Shown in pieces: positions 9,299 through 16,698 of a stretch of 64,000 nt of DNA. This stretch comes from Kibdelosporangium sp040675465 (GTDB taxonomy: Bacteria; Actinomycetota; Actinomycetes; Mycobacteriales; Pseudonocardiaceae), in the NCBI RefSeq assembly GCF_040675465.1, contig NZ_JBFAPA010000001.1, positions 868,001 through 932,000 on the forward strand. Direction: 5' to 3'. The notes under the pieces were generated by a model. That model saw only the letters and a program-made list of their open reading frames with translations. It ran no database searches and was not told the origin of the DNA. The translations under genes and the position numbers were made by a program. Positions within the stretch are counted from its first letter, which is position 1. Each line of letters opens with the position of its first letter.

Positions 9299-9442
9299 CC
9301 GAACCACCCCATCGTCGCTGTTCTCACCAGCGACGGTCGCAGCCCGAGTTGACCCCCGCGCTAACAGCAGGCGGCATGCTCGAATACTCCATGCGACGGA
9401 CGCCGCTAGGTCCAGCGGGTGCGCCGACATAGGGTGTCCCGG

Positions 9443-10405
9443 GTGGAGCACCGACATCTCGGTGAGTCCGGCCTGGTGGTCAGCACCGTCGGACTCGGCT
9501 GCAACAACCTTGGCAGGCCAGGAACTCCCGCGGAGTCGCTCGCCGGTTCCCGTGCCGTGGTGAGCGCGGCGCTGGACGCCGGCATCACGTTCTTCGACGT
9601 GGCGGACGTCTACGGGGCGCCGCGCGGCCGCAGCGAGGAACTGCTCGGCCAGGCGTTATCCGGCCGTCGCGACCACGCGGTGATCGCGACGAAGTTCGGC
9701 GTCGACATGCAGGGCGCCAACGGCCCGGACTTCGGCGCACGTGGGTCGCGCCGGTATGTACGGCGCGCGGTGGAGGCGTCTTTACGCCGCCTGGGCACCG
9801 ACTGGATCGACCTGTACCAGCTGCACCGCGCCGACCCGCAGACGCCGATCGCGGAGACCCTGGGCGTGCTGTCCGAGCTGATCGGCGAGGGCAAGATCCG
9901 GTACGCGGGCGTCTGCAACCTCGCGGGCTGGCAGATCGCCGACGCGGCCTGGACGGCCCGGACCGAGCACGTGGCCAAGCCGATCTCCGCGCAGAACCAC
10001 TACTCGCTGCTCGAGCGGGAGGCGGAGCGCGACGTCAACCCGGCGGCCCGCCGGTTCGGCCTGGGCGTGCTGCCCTACTTCCCGCTCGCCAACGGCCTGC
10101 TGACCGGCAAGTACAGCCGCGCGGACGAGCCACCGGCCGGTTCCCGCCTGGCCACCCGGCGCAAGCTGCTGGACGACGCGCCGTGGGAGCGGATCGAGCG
10201 GCTGCGGTCGTTCGCGGACGAGCGGGGCATCTCGATGACCACTCTCGCGATCTCCTGGCTGACCGCGCAGACCCCGGTGTCCTCGGTGATCGCCGGCGCC
10301 ACCTCCGTCGACCAGGTGGTGGAGAACGCCGCCGCGGTGAAGTGGCGGCCCGCCAAGGATGAGCTGCTGCTGATTGACGAGATCTGCCCGCCCGGCCGCC
10401 GCTAG
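9443..10405 (+). CDS. Aldo/keto reductase
   Basis: About 320 aa from GTG at 9443. An in-frame GTG at 9419 would add eight residues. HLGESGLVVSTVGLGCNNLG is the standard AKR opening. FFDVADVYG supplies the catalytic Asp and Tyr, IATKFG the Lys, and YQLHRADP the His, so the D-Y-K-H tetrad is complete. It resembles the NADPH-dependent potassium-channel-beta/YghZ-like branch. The carbonyl substrate cannot be predicted. It is divergent from UDP-glucose dehydrogenase and followed 37 bp later by a MarR-type regulator. Confidence 0.88.
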   Translation: MEHRHLGESGLVVSTVGLGCNNLGRPGTPAESLAGSRAVVSAALDAGITFFDVADVYGAPRGRSEELLGQALSGRRDHAVIATKFGVDMQGANGPDFGARGSRRYVRRAVEASLRRLGTDWIDLYQLHRADPQTPIAETLGVLSELIGEGKIRYAGVCNLAGWQIADAAWTARTEHVAKPISAQNHYSLLEREAERDVNPAARRFGLGVLPYFPLANGLLTGKYSRADEPPAGSRLATRRKLLDDAPWERIERLRSFADERGISMTTLAISWLTAQTPVSSVIAGATSVDQVVENAAAVKWRPAKDELLLIDEICPPGRR

Positions 10406-10416
10406 ACAGATACTGA

Positions 10417-10450
10417 AGTACGTAATAATGTACTGACTCACTATGAGTCA
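10417..10450. promoter_or_regulatory. Two adjacent inverted repeats at the start of the marR-like gene (candidate operator)
   Basis: AGTAC at 10417-10421 and GTACT at 10430-10434 flank an AT-rich 8-bp spacer. Immediately after comes TGACTCA-CTA-TGAGTCA (10434-10450), a perfect 7+3+7 inverted repeat that contains the MarR ATG at 10443. Palindromes overlapping their own start codon are typical of autorepressing MarR proteins. Binding is inferred, not shown. Confidence 0.55.
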
Positions 10451-10967
10451 AGTAATGAGTGACGCCGACGGAACGCTGTACGACGCCGGCGTCCGCACCT
10501 CCATGTCCCAGTTCGCCTCCGACACAGCCACCTTCGAAGCCGCCGCCGCGGTCCGGACCGCCTACCAGGCCATCGAGCGCCTACGCTCCCACGGAACCGA
10601 CAGCCGTGGCCTCAGCTCCGGCGCCATGGACCTGCTGCTGCGCCTCAGCTCCGTCGAGTCCTCGCCGCTGAAGGACCTCGCCGGTTCGGCCGGTGTCAGC
10701 GCCCGCAACGTCACCGGCCTGATCGACACCCTCGAACGCGACGGCCTGGTCCGCCGCGCCCCCGACCCCACCGACCGCCGATCGGTGCGGGCCGAGATCA
10801 CCGACGCGGGCCGCGACTGGCTCGAAGCGTTCCGCAAACCGTCCGAACTGGCCATGACCGCGCTGTTCCACGGCTTCACGCCAGACGAGCTGAGCCGGCT
10901 GCGTCACCTCTGCCTGCGCCTGGTCCAGAACCAGCAGCACATCGAGTCGCGGCTCAACCCTCAGTAG
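10443..10967 (+). CDS. MarR-family transcriptional regulator
   Basis: 174 aa. The winged-helix core reads LSSGAMDLLLRLSSVESSPLKDLAG, then VSARNVTGLIDTLERDGLVRRAPDPTDRRSVRAEITDAG, the MarR recognition helix followed by the Asp-Arg-Arg wing. C-terminal helices for dimerisation follow. The ATG sits inside a perfect inverted repeat, suggesting autoregulation. An in-frame ATG 15 bp further on is an alternative start. Convergent with the lipoprotein gene, overlapping it by 7 bp. Likely targets are itself and perhaps the adjacent aldo/keto reductase. Confidence 0.88.
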   Translation: MSQVMSDADGTLYDAGVRTSMSQFASDTATFEAAAAVRTAYQAIERLRSHGTDSRGLSSGAMDLLLRLSSVESSPLKDLAGSAGVSARNVTGLIDTLERDGLVRRAPDPTDRRSVRAEITDAGRDWLEAFRKPSELAMTALFHGFTPDELSRLRHLCLRLVQNQQHIESRLNPQ

Positions 10968-11437
10968 CCGTACCCACCGCCTCCGCCGCCACCACCGGTC
11001 TCCGTGGTGGCGGCGACAACGGTGGCGAACCACTGGAAGTCCGTGCCGCCGAACTTGTCCTTGACCATGTTGCCGCTCGCCTGCCCGGCAGTGTCCATTT
11101 TGAACACGTAGAGCGGCTTGCCTTGGTAGGTGAGCTGGGTTTTGCCGTTGTCGGACCGTTTGAGCGTGCTCAGGCCCGTCACCGGCCCGGTGGGCGTGGA
11201 GTTGTCCGCTGTCGTGGCGGGGAACCAGAATCCGAGGCAGTCCCCGGTGCAGCGCACCTGTCCGTCCGCTTCCTGCTCGGTGTAGTACAGCGTCTTGCCG
11301 GACCCGTCGACCAGGACGCTGCCCACGCCCGCCACGGTGGCGGTCGAGAGCGAACTGCCGGTGGTAGCGGTGTTTCCTGAGCCGCAAGCGGTCAGCAGCA
11401 CGCCTGTGGCGGCCAGCAAAAGCCAACGTCGTCGCAT
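10961..11437 (-). CDS. Secreted-repeat lipoprotein (Lipoprotein_15 / COG4315 type)
   Basis: 158 aa from the ATG at 11437, with GGGAGG upstream. The open frame reaches 11938, but that extension is antisense to the sigma-factor gene. MRRRWLLLAATGVLLTACG is a lipoprotein signal with lipobox Cys18. The mature part carries two secreted repeats of the COG4315 family: VLVDGSGKTLYYTEQEADG with the conserved C-x-G-x-C pair in CTGDCLGFWFP, and YQGKPLYVFKMDTAGQ with GNMVKDKFGGTDFQWF. It ends in a glycine run. Divergent from an ECF sigma gene, an arrangement that suggests it belongs to that sigma factor's regulon. Biochemical role unknown. Confidence 0.85.
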   Translation of the reverse strand: MRRRWLLLAATGVLLTACGSGNTATTGSSLSTATVAGVGSVLVDGSGKTLYYTEQEADGQVRCTGDCLGFWFPATTADNSTPTGPVTGLSTLKRSDNGKTQLTYQGKPLYVFKMDTAGQASGNMVKDKFGGTDFQWFATVVAATTETGGGGGGGGYGY

Positions 11438-11535
11438 CGCTTCGTCCTCCCGTTGTGGGGATCCGAAGTAGGTACGACCGCGACCGCCGGCGGGATTGCG
11501 CAATCTCTTGCGGGCCGTCGATCGTATGTACTGAC

Positions 11536-12117
11536 ATGGGCGGTATGGGCCTGCCCGCGGATCGCCTGTCCGACGAGGCGCTGCTCGCCGGGCTGGGCAC
11601 CGGGCAGATGGAGTTCGCGGTCGCGTTCGTGCGGCGGTTCCAGCGCCGGGTGTTCGGTGTCGCGATCGCGGTGGTGGGTGACGTGCAGCTGGCCGAGGAC
11701 ATCGCGCAGCAGACCTTCGAACGGGCCTGGCGCCATGCCCAGGTGTACGACGCGCGCCGCGGCTCCGTCGCCGTGTGGCTGACCACCATCGCCCACAACG
11801 TCGCCGTCGACACGACCAAGGCCCGCAAGGCGACCCCGGTGGATCCGGACCAGCTGATCGGCATGATGACCGCCGTGGCCGACGGCCCGGAACGGCAGGC
11901 ACTCGCGGCCGAGGCGTCCCGTGAACTGCGTGGCGCACTGGCGGGGTTGCCGCGGGAACAGGCGAGGGCGCTGGTGATGGCCGGGATCAGCGGGATGACC
12001 GCGCAGCAGATCGCCGACGCGGAGCACATCCCGTTGGGCACCGCGAAGACCCGGATCCGGACGGCGATGGGGAAGCTCCGCACCGCGCTGGCGACGAAAC
12101 GAGGCGGCCATGAGTGA
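11536..12117 (+). CDS. ECF-family RNA polymerase sigma factor
   Basis: 193 aa from the ATG at 11536. An upstream in-frame start exists at 11455, but the intervening sequence looks non-coding. Region 2 is seen in VAFVRRFQRRVFGVAIAVVGDVQLAEDIAQQTFERAWRHA, and region 4 in LAGLPREQARALVMAGISGMTAQQIADAEHIPLGTAKTRIRTAMGKL. The linker contains no extra domain. Its stop overlaps the ATG of the anti-sigma gene (ATGAGTGA), the usual translational coupling of a sigma/anti-sigma pair. About 100 bp separate it from the divergent lipoprotein gene, probably holding both promoters. Confidence 0.92.
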   Translation: MGGMGLPADRLSDEALLAGLGTGQMEFAVAFVRRFQRRVFGVAIAVVGDVQLAEDIAQQTFERAWRHAQVYDARRGSVAVWLTTIAHNVAVDTTKARKATPVDPDQLIGMMTAVADGPERQALAAEASRELRGALAGLPREQARALVMAGISGMTAQQIADAEHIPLGTAKTRIRTAMGKLRTALATKRGGHE

Positions 12118-12724
12118 GATCGGCTGCGCTCAGGTGCGCGAGCTCGGCGCCGAGTTCGCCCTCGGCATCCTGGACGGCCGGCAGCGCGCCGAGCTGATGT
12201 CCCACCTCGAGGGGTGTGACGGTTGCCGGGACGAACTGCGGCAGCTGGCCGAGGTCAGGGACGAGTTGCTGACGCTCGTCCCGGCCGGCGAGCCGCCGCT
12301 TGGCTTCGAAAGCCGGGTTCTGCGTTCGCTGGGCCGCACGAAACGGCGCCAGTGGTTGCGTCCGGTTGCCGCGGCGGTCGCTCTGCTGATCGCTCTCGCT
12401 GGTGGCTGGCTGCTCGGTTCGAGTCGTCCGGACAGCCTGGTCAACGCGGAGCTGACGGCCGGTGGACGCGTAGTGGGGCACGCATTCCTGTACACACATT
12501 CGCCGTCGTGGGTGTACATGACCGTCGCCGGTGTGGGTGACGAGGTCAGCTGCCAGGTGGGGCGTGCCGACGGCAGTTGGGCCACGACCGGGTCGTTCTC
12601 GCTACGCAACGGATACGGCTACTGGGGTGGCCCAGCGAAAGCCGATCCCGGCAGCATCACCGCGATACGCCTGGTCCGGTCCGATGGGACGGTGCTGGCC
12701 GAGGCGACCCTGCCCGCGAGATAA
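12110..12724 (+). CDS. Membrane-anchored zinc-finger anti-sigma factor
   Basis: 204 aa. The N-terminal ASD-type domain has SHLEGCDGCRDEL, the H-x3-C-x2-C zinc motif, at about residues 26-38. A single transmembrane helix (VAAAVALLIALAGGWLLG) lies at about 84-103. The extracytoplasmic C-terminal domain of about 100 residues resembles the RskA-type sensory portion. It would sequester the preceding ECF sigma factor at the membrane until regulated proteolysis. Start ATG overlaps the sigma stop by 8 bp. Confidence 0.9.
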   Translation: MSEIGCAQVRELGAEFALGILDGRQRAELMSHLEGCDGCRDELRQLAEVRDELLTLVPAGEPPLGFESRVLRSLGRTKRRQWLRPVAAAVALLIALAGGWLLGSSRPDSLVNAELTAGGRVVGHAFLYTHSPSWVYMTVAGVGDEVSCQVGRADGSWATTGSFSLRNGYGYWGGPAKADPGSITAIRLVRSDGTVLAEATLPAR

Positions 12725-12830
12725 GGGTCGATGTCAGCCCTGGGTAGTAGCGGTGGGTGACCTGTGCGGTCCCCCAGAAGTACGCGAATACCGCACTCCC
12801 GGCCGACGCGGTGGAACACGGTCGCCGCGC

Positions 12831-12986
12831 ATGGTGGACAGCATGATGAATGTGCTGGCCATCGTGGCTGTGTTCATTGGGCTGGCGTTGGTCGCGGCCA
12901 TCCCGCTGGTGGTGATGCTGCAGGTGGCGGACCGGCGGCAGACCGCCGTTAAGGACGTCACACCGCAGGACGGCCGCCAGGCCTGA
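12831..12986 (+). CDS. Small membrane protein of about 50 aa
   Basis: Begins MVDSMMNVLAIVAVFIGLAL and continues with one long hydrophobic helix, then a charged tail (ADRRQTAVKDVTPQDGRQA). ATG at 12831 gives 51 aa. In-frame ATGs at 12843 and 12846 are also possible, GTGGAC just before 12843 acting as a weak ribosome binding site. It lies between the anti-sigma gene and the SDR gene. No function is assignable. Confidence 0.5.
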   Translation: MVDSMMNVLAIVAVFIGLALVAAIPLVVMLQVADRRQTAVKDVTPQDGRQA

Positions 12987-13032
12987 CGGCTAGCCTCTCT
13001 CCGTTGAGCCACAAGCCAAAGGAGAGCTGGTT

Positions 13033-13788
13033 ATGCAGGTCGGCGGCATCGCGGCGGTAGTCACCGGTGGAGCGTCGGGTCTCGGCGGGGCCACCGCCCA
13101 GGCGCTGGCCGCGGCGGGCGCGAAGGTGTTCGCGCTGGACCTTCCGCAGGCGATCGAGAAGGCGGAGCAGGTCGAGGGCGTCACCTACACGGCCGCCGAC
13201 GTGACCAACCCCGAGCAGGTCCAGGCGGCGATCGACGCGGCCTCGGCGACGGCTCAGCTGCGGGTCGCGGTGAACTGCGCGGGGGTGGGGACCGCGGGCC
13301 GGATCCTGTCCAAGAAGGGCGTGCACGACCTCGACCTGTACCGGAAGGTCATCGAGGTCAACCTGATCGGCACGTTCAACGTGCTGCGGCTGGCCGCGGA
13401 GGCCATCGCCAAGACCGACGCCGACGAGAACGGCCAGCGGGGCGTCATCATCAACACCGCTTCGATCGCCGCGTTCGACGGCCAGATCGGGCAGGCCGCG
13501 TACTCCTCGTCCAAGGGCGGCGTCGTGGGCCTGACCCTGCCGGCCGCGCGGGACCTGGCCAGCTCGGGCATCCGGGTGATGACCATCGCCCCGGGCATCA
13601 TCGACACCCCGATGCTCGCCGGTGTCAGCGACGAGTTCCGGGCCGCACTCGCCGGTGGCGTGCCGTTCCCGCAGCGCCTCGGCCAGCCCGCCGAGTACGC
13701 GAACCTGGCGTTGTCGATCATCGCGCAGGACTACCTGAACGGCGAGGTCATCCGCCTCGACGGAGCCCTCCGGATGGCTCCGCGGTAG
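13033..13788 (+). CDS. HSD10-like SDR, probable 3-hydroxyacyl-CoA dehydrogenase
   Basis: 251 aa with AAAGGAGAG well placed before the ATG. VVTGGASGLGGATAQALA is the NAD-binding TGxxxGxG motif. Catalytic Ser144 (NTASIAA), Tyr157 and Lys161 (YSSSK) are all present. RVMTIAPGIIDTPML and the overall length match the HSD17B10 / type-II 3-hydroxyacyl-CoA dehydrogenase group, which oxidises 3-hydroxyacyl-CoA with NAD+ (2-methyl-3-hydroxybutyryl-CoA in isoleucine breakdown is a well-known substrate). The exact substrate is inferred. The next gene starts within its stop codon (TAGTG). Confidence 0.88.
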   Translation: MQVGGIAAVVTGGASGLGGATAQALAAAGAKVFALDLPQAIEKAEQVEGVTYTAADVTNPEQVQAAIDAASATAQLRVAVNCAGVGTAGRILSKKGVHDLDLYRKVIEVNLIGTFNVLRLAAEAIAKTDADENGQRGVIINTASIAAFDGQIGQAAYSSSKGGVVGLTLPAARDLASSGIRVMTIAPGIIDTPMLAGVSDEFRAALAGGVPFPQRLGQPAEYANLALSIIAQDYLNGEVIRLDGALRMAPR

Positions 13789-14597
13789 TGGCCGACGCGC
13801 GGGCCTTCCTCGACGAGCTGATAGCCGTGCGCAAGGGGCGCGGGATGTGCAGTCCGCACGTCTCGGCGAACCTGGGCCCGGCTCTCCGCCGCACGTGGGG
13901 CATCGAACGGGACGACAGCGACCGGGTGCTGCGCCAGAAGGCGGTGACGCACCTCCGGCCGTTCGTCGACGAGCTGCCCAAGGACGACCACTACCTGGTG
14001 GCGGCCGCGCTGGGGCTCGCCGAGGACCTGGCGTCGATGTCGTACATCCAGCGGCTCGCGTTCCTGGCCGACCGGTACGGGCACGACGACCGGACGATGC
14101 GAAGACGGGCGGATGCGGCCATGGCCGCACTCGCCGTCCTGCTCGCCAAGGCCTACGCCGACCTCCCCAGCTGGCGCACCCAACGACTGTCGATCATCCT
14201 CCGGCTCGGCCCGCGCCCGGTCTGCCTCGAAGAACGCACGATCATCGCCCTCGACGACAACATCCAGGACCTCACCGACGCCCAGCACGACTTCGACGTC
14301 CTCTACGGCGCCACCCGCGCCCTCCGCCTCCCCCACCCCCTCAAAGCCGGGGACACCGCCGAATACGGCCTGTTCAAACACTTCCCCGACGGCCAGACCC
14401 ACTACGTGTACGTCCCCGCCCAGCCCTGCCCCGAGTTCAACCTGCGGATCCGCTTCGCCGAGCCACCCCTCCGCGTCACCTCATGGGACGGCACCGACGA
14501 ACTCCAGCCGGACGCCGTCGGCGAAGTCGGCATGCGTTTCACCGACCTCACCCCCGGCGTCGGTTACGGCATCAAATGGGAGCCAGCCTTGAGGTGA
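13788..14597 (+). CDS. Uncharacterised protein, 269 aa
   Basis: Starts with a GTG that shares one base with the SDR stop, so it is co-transcribed and probably translationally coupled. The N-terminal half (residues 1-120) is helical and reads like a structural domain (MCSPHVSANLGPALRRTWGI, then LRPFVDELPKDDHYLVAAALGLAED). The C-terminal half is beta-rich (DTAEYGLFKHFPDGQTHYVYVPAQ), and the protein ends MRFTDLTPGVGYGIKWEPALR. No catalytic motif is recognised. Its final codons and stop form the left copy of the 16-bp repeat bounding the neighbouring ATPase/RloB cassette, and its reading frame is unaffected. Confidence 0.75.
   Translation: MADARAFLDELIAVRKGRGMCSPHVSANLGPALRRTWGIERDDSDRVLRQKAVTHLRPFVDELPKDDHYLVAAALGLAEDLASMSYIQRLAFLADRYGHDDRTMRRRADAAMAALAVLLAKAYADLPSWRTQRLSIILRLGPRPVCLEERTIIALDDNIQDLTDAQHDFDVLYGATRALRLPHPLKAGDTAEYGLFKHFPDGQTHYVYVPAQPCPEFNLRIRFAEPPLRVTSWDGTDELQPDAVGEVGMRFTDLTPGVGYGIKWEPALR
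14582..14597 (+). repeat. Left copy of 16-bp direct repeat bounding the AAA/RloB cassette
   Basis: GCCAGCCTTGAGGTGA is identical to 16706-16721, and flanking bases differ on both sides. This copy encodes the end of the 269-aa gene (Ala-Leu-Arg-stop). The distance between copies is 2124 bp. It may be a target-site duplication, an attachment core, or microhomology used at integration. Confidence 0.8.
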
Positions 14598-14609
14598 CCC
14601 TCAAGTAGA

Positions 14610-14636
14610 CGCTTCCGCAGACTTTTTGCGGAAGCG
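14610..14636 (+). terminator. Stem-loop between the 269-aa gene and the AAA ATPase gene
   Basis: CGCTTCCGCA and TGCGGAAGCG form a perfect 10-bp stem around a 7-base loop (GACTTTT). No T-run follows on the plus strand, but tractless hairpins are usual in actinobacteria. It lies just inside the left repeat, so it may have come with the cassette and insulate it from upstream transcription. A shorter inverted repeat, CTTGAGG-TGAC-CCTCAAG, overlaps the left repeat at 14588-14605. Confidence 0.5.
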
Positions 14637-14683
14637 GCCTTCTGAAGGTAGTCTTAAGGTAATCGAACACGCGGGGTGCCCTC

Positions 14684-16021
14684 ATGCTGCTGTCCTTCAG
14701 CGTCACGAACTTCCGATCCATCAGGGACGAGCAGACCCTGTCCATGACCAGGAGCCGACGCATCGCCGCACACCGGACGACGCCGGAGGCCGACACCCCG
14801 GACACGAACACGGTCGCGGGCATCTACGGCAGCAACGCATCCGGCAAGTCCAACCTGATCCTCGCCGTGCGGTTCATGTGTGACGCCATACGTGACTCAC
14901 ACTCCCGGTGGTCACCTGAAGGCGGCACACCCTTCGATCCGTTCCGGTTGGACACTGAACATCCCACGGCTCCCTCCAGGTTCGAAGCAGAGATACAAGC
15001 ACGAGACATCCGGTATCAATACGGTTTCGAACTCAACGGCGACAGGATACTGCGGGAGTGGATGTACGCATTCCCGCACGGGCGTCGCCAAACCTGGTTC
15101 GAACGAGATGCGGACGATAAGACCGAATGGTACTTCGGCAAAGGACTGGGCGGACAGAACAAGGTCATCAGCGAGATCACCAGACCCAACTCATTGTTCC
15201 TGTCGGCAGCGGCCACAGCGAACCACGACAAGCTTTCGTACGTTCACCACCTCTTCGTTGCACACTTCCGGTTCGCCAACGAAAGGAACTTCCGCTCCCG
15301 GATCAGGTTCACGATCAAAGAGATCGAGAAGCGCCCCGAAACTCTGGAGGAGCTCACCAGACTGCTCAAATTCGCCGACCTGGGCATCTGCGGAATAAAG
15401 TTGAAGAAACCAGACTACGACCTCAAACCCAGGCCGGAATTTGTCGAGCTCACTAAGAGATTGATTGCCGAAAGCGGAGACCTACCGTCCCCGACCGACC
15501 AAGAGATTGACAGCCTGCTGAAGCAAACGACCGAAATCGAGCTGCAGCACGCGAGTGCGGGTGGCCATGAATTGGTCGGTCTTCCGTTCGAGTCCGAATC
15601 CATGGGCACTCGGTCACTTCTGGCCTTGGGCGGCCCCGCGCTGCAGGCGTTCCGTACGGGCTACACACTTTTCGTCGACGAGATCGACACGAGCCTTCAT
15701 CCCAACCTCGTTGCCGAACTCGTAAGGCTGTTCAAATCACCGGAAACCAACCCCAAGCACGCACAGCTGGTCTTCACGAGTCACGACACGTCCTTGATGG
15801 GCAACCTGATCGAGGATGGACCGGTCCTCGAACGCGATCAAACGTGGTTCATGGAGAAGGACCAGGGCGGCGCGTCCACGCTTTACCCGCTTACCGACTT
15901 CAATCCCCGGAAACAGGAGAACCTGGAACGGGGTTATCTACAAGGACGGTACGGCGCGGTTCCGTTCATCCGGACTCGTGAACTGGTTCCAGAAGCACGG
16001 TCGCCAGAGGAACATGCATGA
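14684..16021 (+). CDS. AAA15-family ATPase of an AbiL-like two-gene defence module
   Basis: 445 aa. The N-terminus SFSVTNFRSIRDEQTLSM is the COG1106 (AAA15/OLD-like) opening. Walker A is GSNASGKSN at residues 49-57. The C-terminal ABC-like half has ESMGTRSLLALGGPAL (signature region), TLFVDEIDTSLHPN (Walker B, D332-E333) and the switch SHDTSLMGN. Codon use and base composition are visibly less GC-rich than both flanks, indicating transfer. The stop overlaps the start of the RloB-like gene (ATGA). Family knowledge: AAA15 + RloB pairs include lactococcal AbiL, and AAA15 + TOPRIM pairs include PARIS. In such systems the ATPase is thought to sense infection and control the partner. Anti-phage action here is inferred. 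Confidence 0.85.
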   Translation: MLLSFSVTNFRSIRDEQTLSMTRSRRIAAHRTTPEADTPDTNTVAGIYGSNASGKSNLILAVRFMCDAIRDSHSRWSPEGGTPFDPFRLDTEHPTAPSRFEAEIQARDIRYQYGFELNGDRILREWMYAFPHGRRQTWFERDADDKTEWYFGKGLGGQNKVISEITRPNSLFLSAAATANHDKLSYVHHLFVAHFRFANERNFRSRIRFTIKEIEKRPETLEELTRLLKFADLGICGIKLKKPDYDLKPRPEFVELTKRLIAESGDLPSPTDQEIDSLLKQTTEIELQHASAGGHELVGLPFESESMGTRSLLALGGPALQAFRTGYTLFVDEIDTSLHPNLVAELVRLFKSPETNPKHAQLVFTSHDTSLMGNLIEDGPVLERDQTWFMEKDQGGASTLYPLTDFNPRKQENLERGYLQGRYGAVPFIRTRELVPEARSPEEHA

Positions 16022-16689
16022 GTCGCCGGAAGCCACTGTCTCCTGAGCGTTCGCTTGCTCGCAGAGGACCGACACGAGAGCCGCGAGCACGCTTTCTCAT
16101 CCTGTGCGAGGGAAGGGTGACTGAGCCTGAGTACTTCCGATATGTCAAGGAAAAGCTCCGGGACCATTTGCTGGTGATCGAGATTTCCAAAGAGCACGGA
16201 GACCCGCTACGACTTGTCGAAGCAGCGGTGGAGAGATTTCGGTCCGCCCAGCGAGCCGCACGCAAGGATCGAGACGACAACCTAAAGTATGACGAAGTGT
16301 GGTGCGTAATGGATGTGGACACGCATCCACAGCTTCCCCGAGCCAAAATCCTGGCCGCACAGCACGGCATCCACCTCGCGATCAGCAACCCCTGCTTTGA
16401 GTTCTGGCCGCTTCTTCATTTTGTCGACAAGCGGGCGTACATCTCCGTTCAAGCCGTACAGAAGGAGCTCAGACACCACATGCCTCGTTATGAGAAGCTG
16501 CTGGACTGCTCGCTTCTGCATCAGCAGTTCCAGGTGGCGCGGAGCCGGGCCGTTTCGGTACACGCCCAACACGAGCGCGAAGGAAAGCCGAAAGAGAGCA
16601 ATCCCAGCACCAACGTCTGGCAGCTCATCGACAGCTTGCTGGAAGCCAAGAAGCGGGCAGCACCACGGGAATGGTCCTGCCCGCTATAG
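16018..16689 (+). CDS. RloB-like TOPRIM protein, probable effector of the AbiL-like module
   Basis: 223 aa. RFLILCEGRVTEPEYF carries the TOPRIM-type glutamate (E31) in the RloB signature C-E-G-x-T-E-x-x-Y-F. WCVMDVDTH supplies the acidic D-x-D (D99, D101), and ISNPCFEFWPLLHF is the characteristic RloB third motif. So the metal-binding residues expected of a TOPRIM nuclease appear intact. Coupled to the ATPase by an ATGA overlap and ending 16 bp before the right direct repeat. Likely role: the toxic or nuclease arm of an abortive-infection system like AbiLii. A tRNA or DNA target cannot be chosen from sequence. Confidence 0.85.
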   Translation: MSRRKPLSPERSLARRGPTREPRARFLILCEGRVTEPEYFRYVKEKLRDHLLVIEISKEHGDPLRLVEAAVERFRSAQRAARKDRDDNLKYDEVWCVMDVDTHPQLPRAKILAAQHGIHLAISNPCFEFWPLLHFVDKRAYISVQAVQKELRHHMPRYEKLLDCSLLHQQFQVARSRAVSVHAQHEREGKPKESNPSTNVWQLIDSLLEAKKRAAPREWSCPL

Positions 16690-16698
16690 CACTCGGGA

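Noticed and set aside
8001..9457. Longer UDP-glucose dehydrogenase starting at 9457
   Set aside because: The extra N-terminal residues are Arg/Ala-rich and precede the canonical start VQRKIAVVGTGYVG. The region is the divergent promoter for the aldo/keto reductase.
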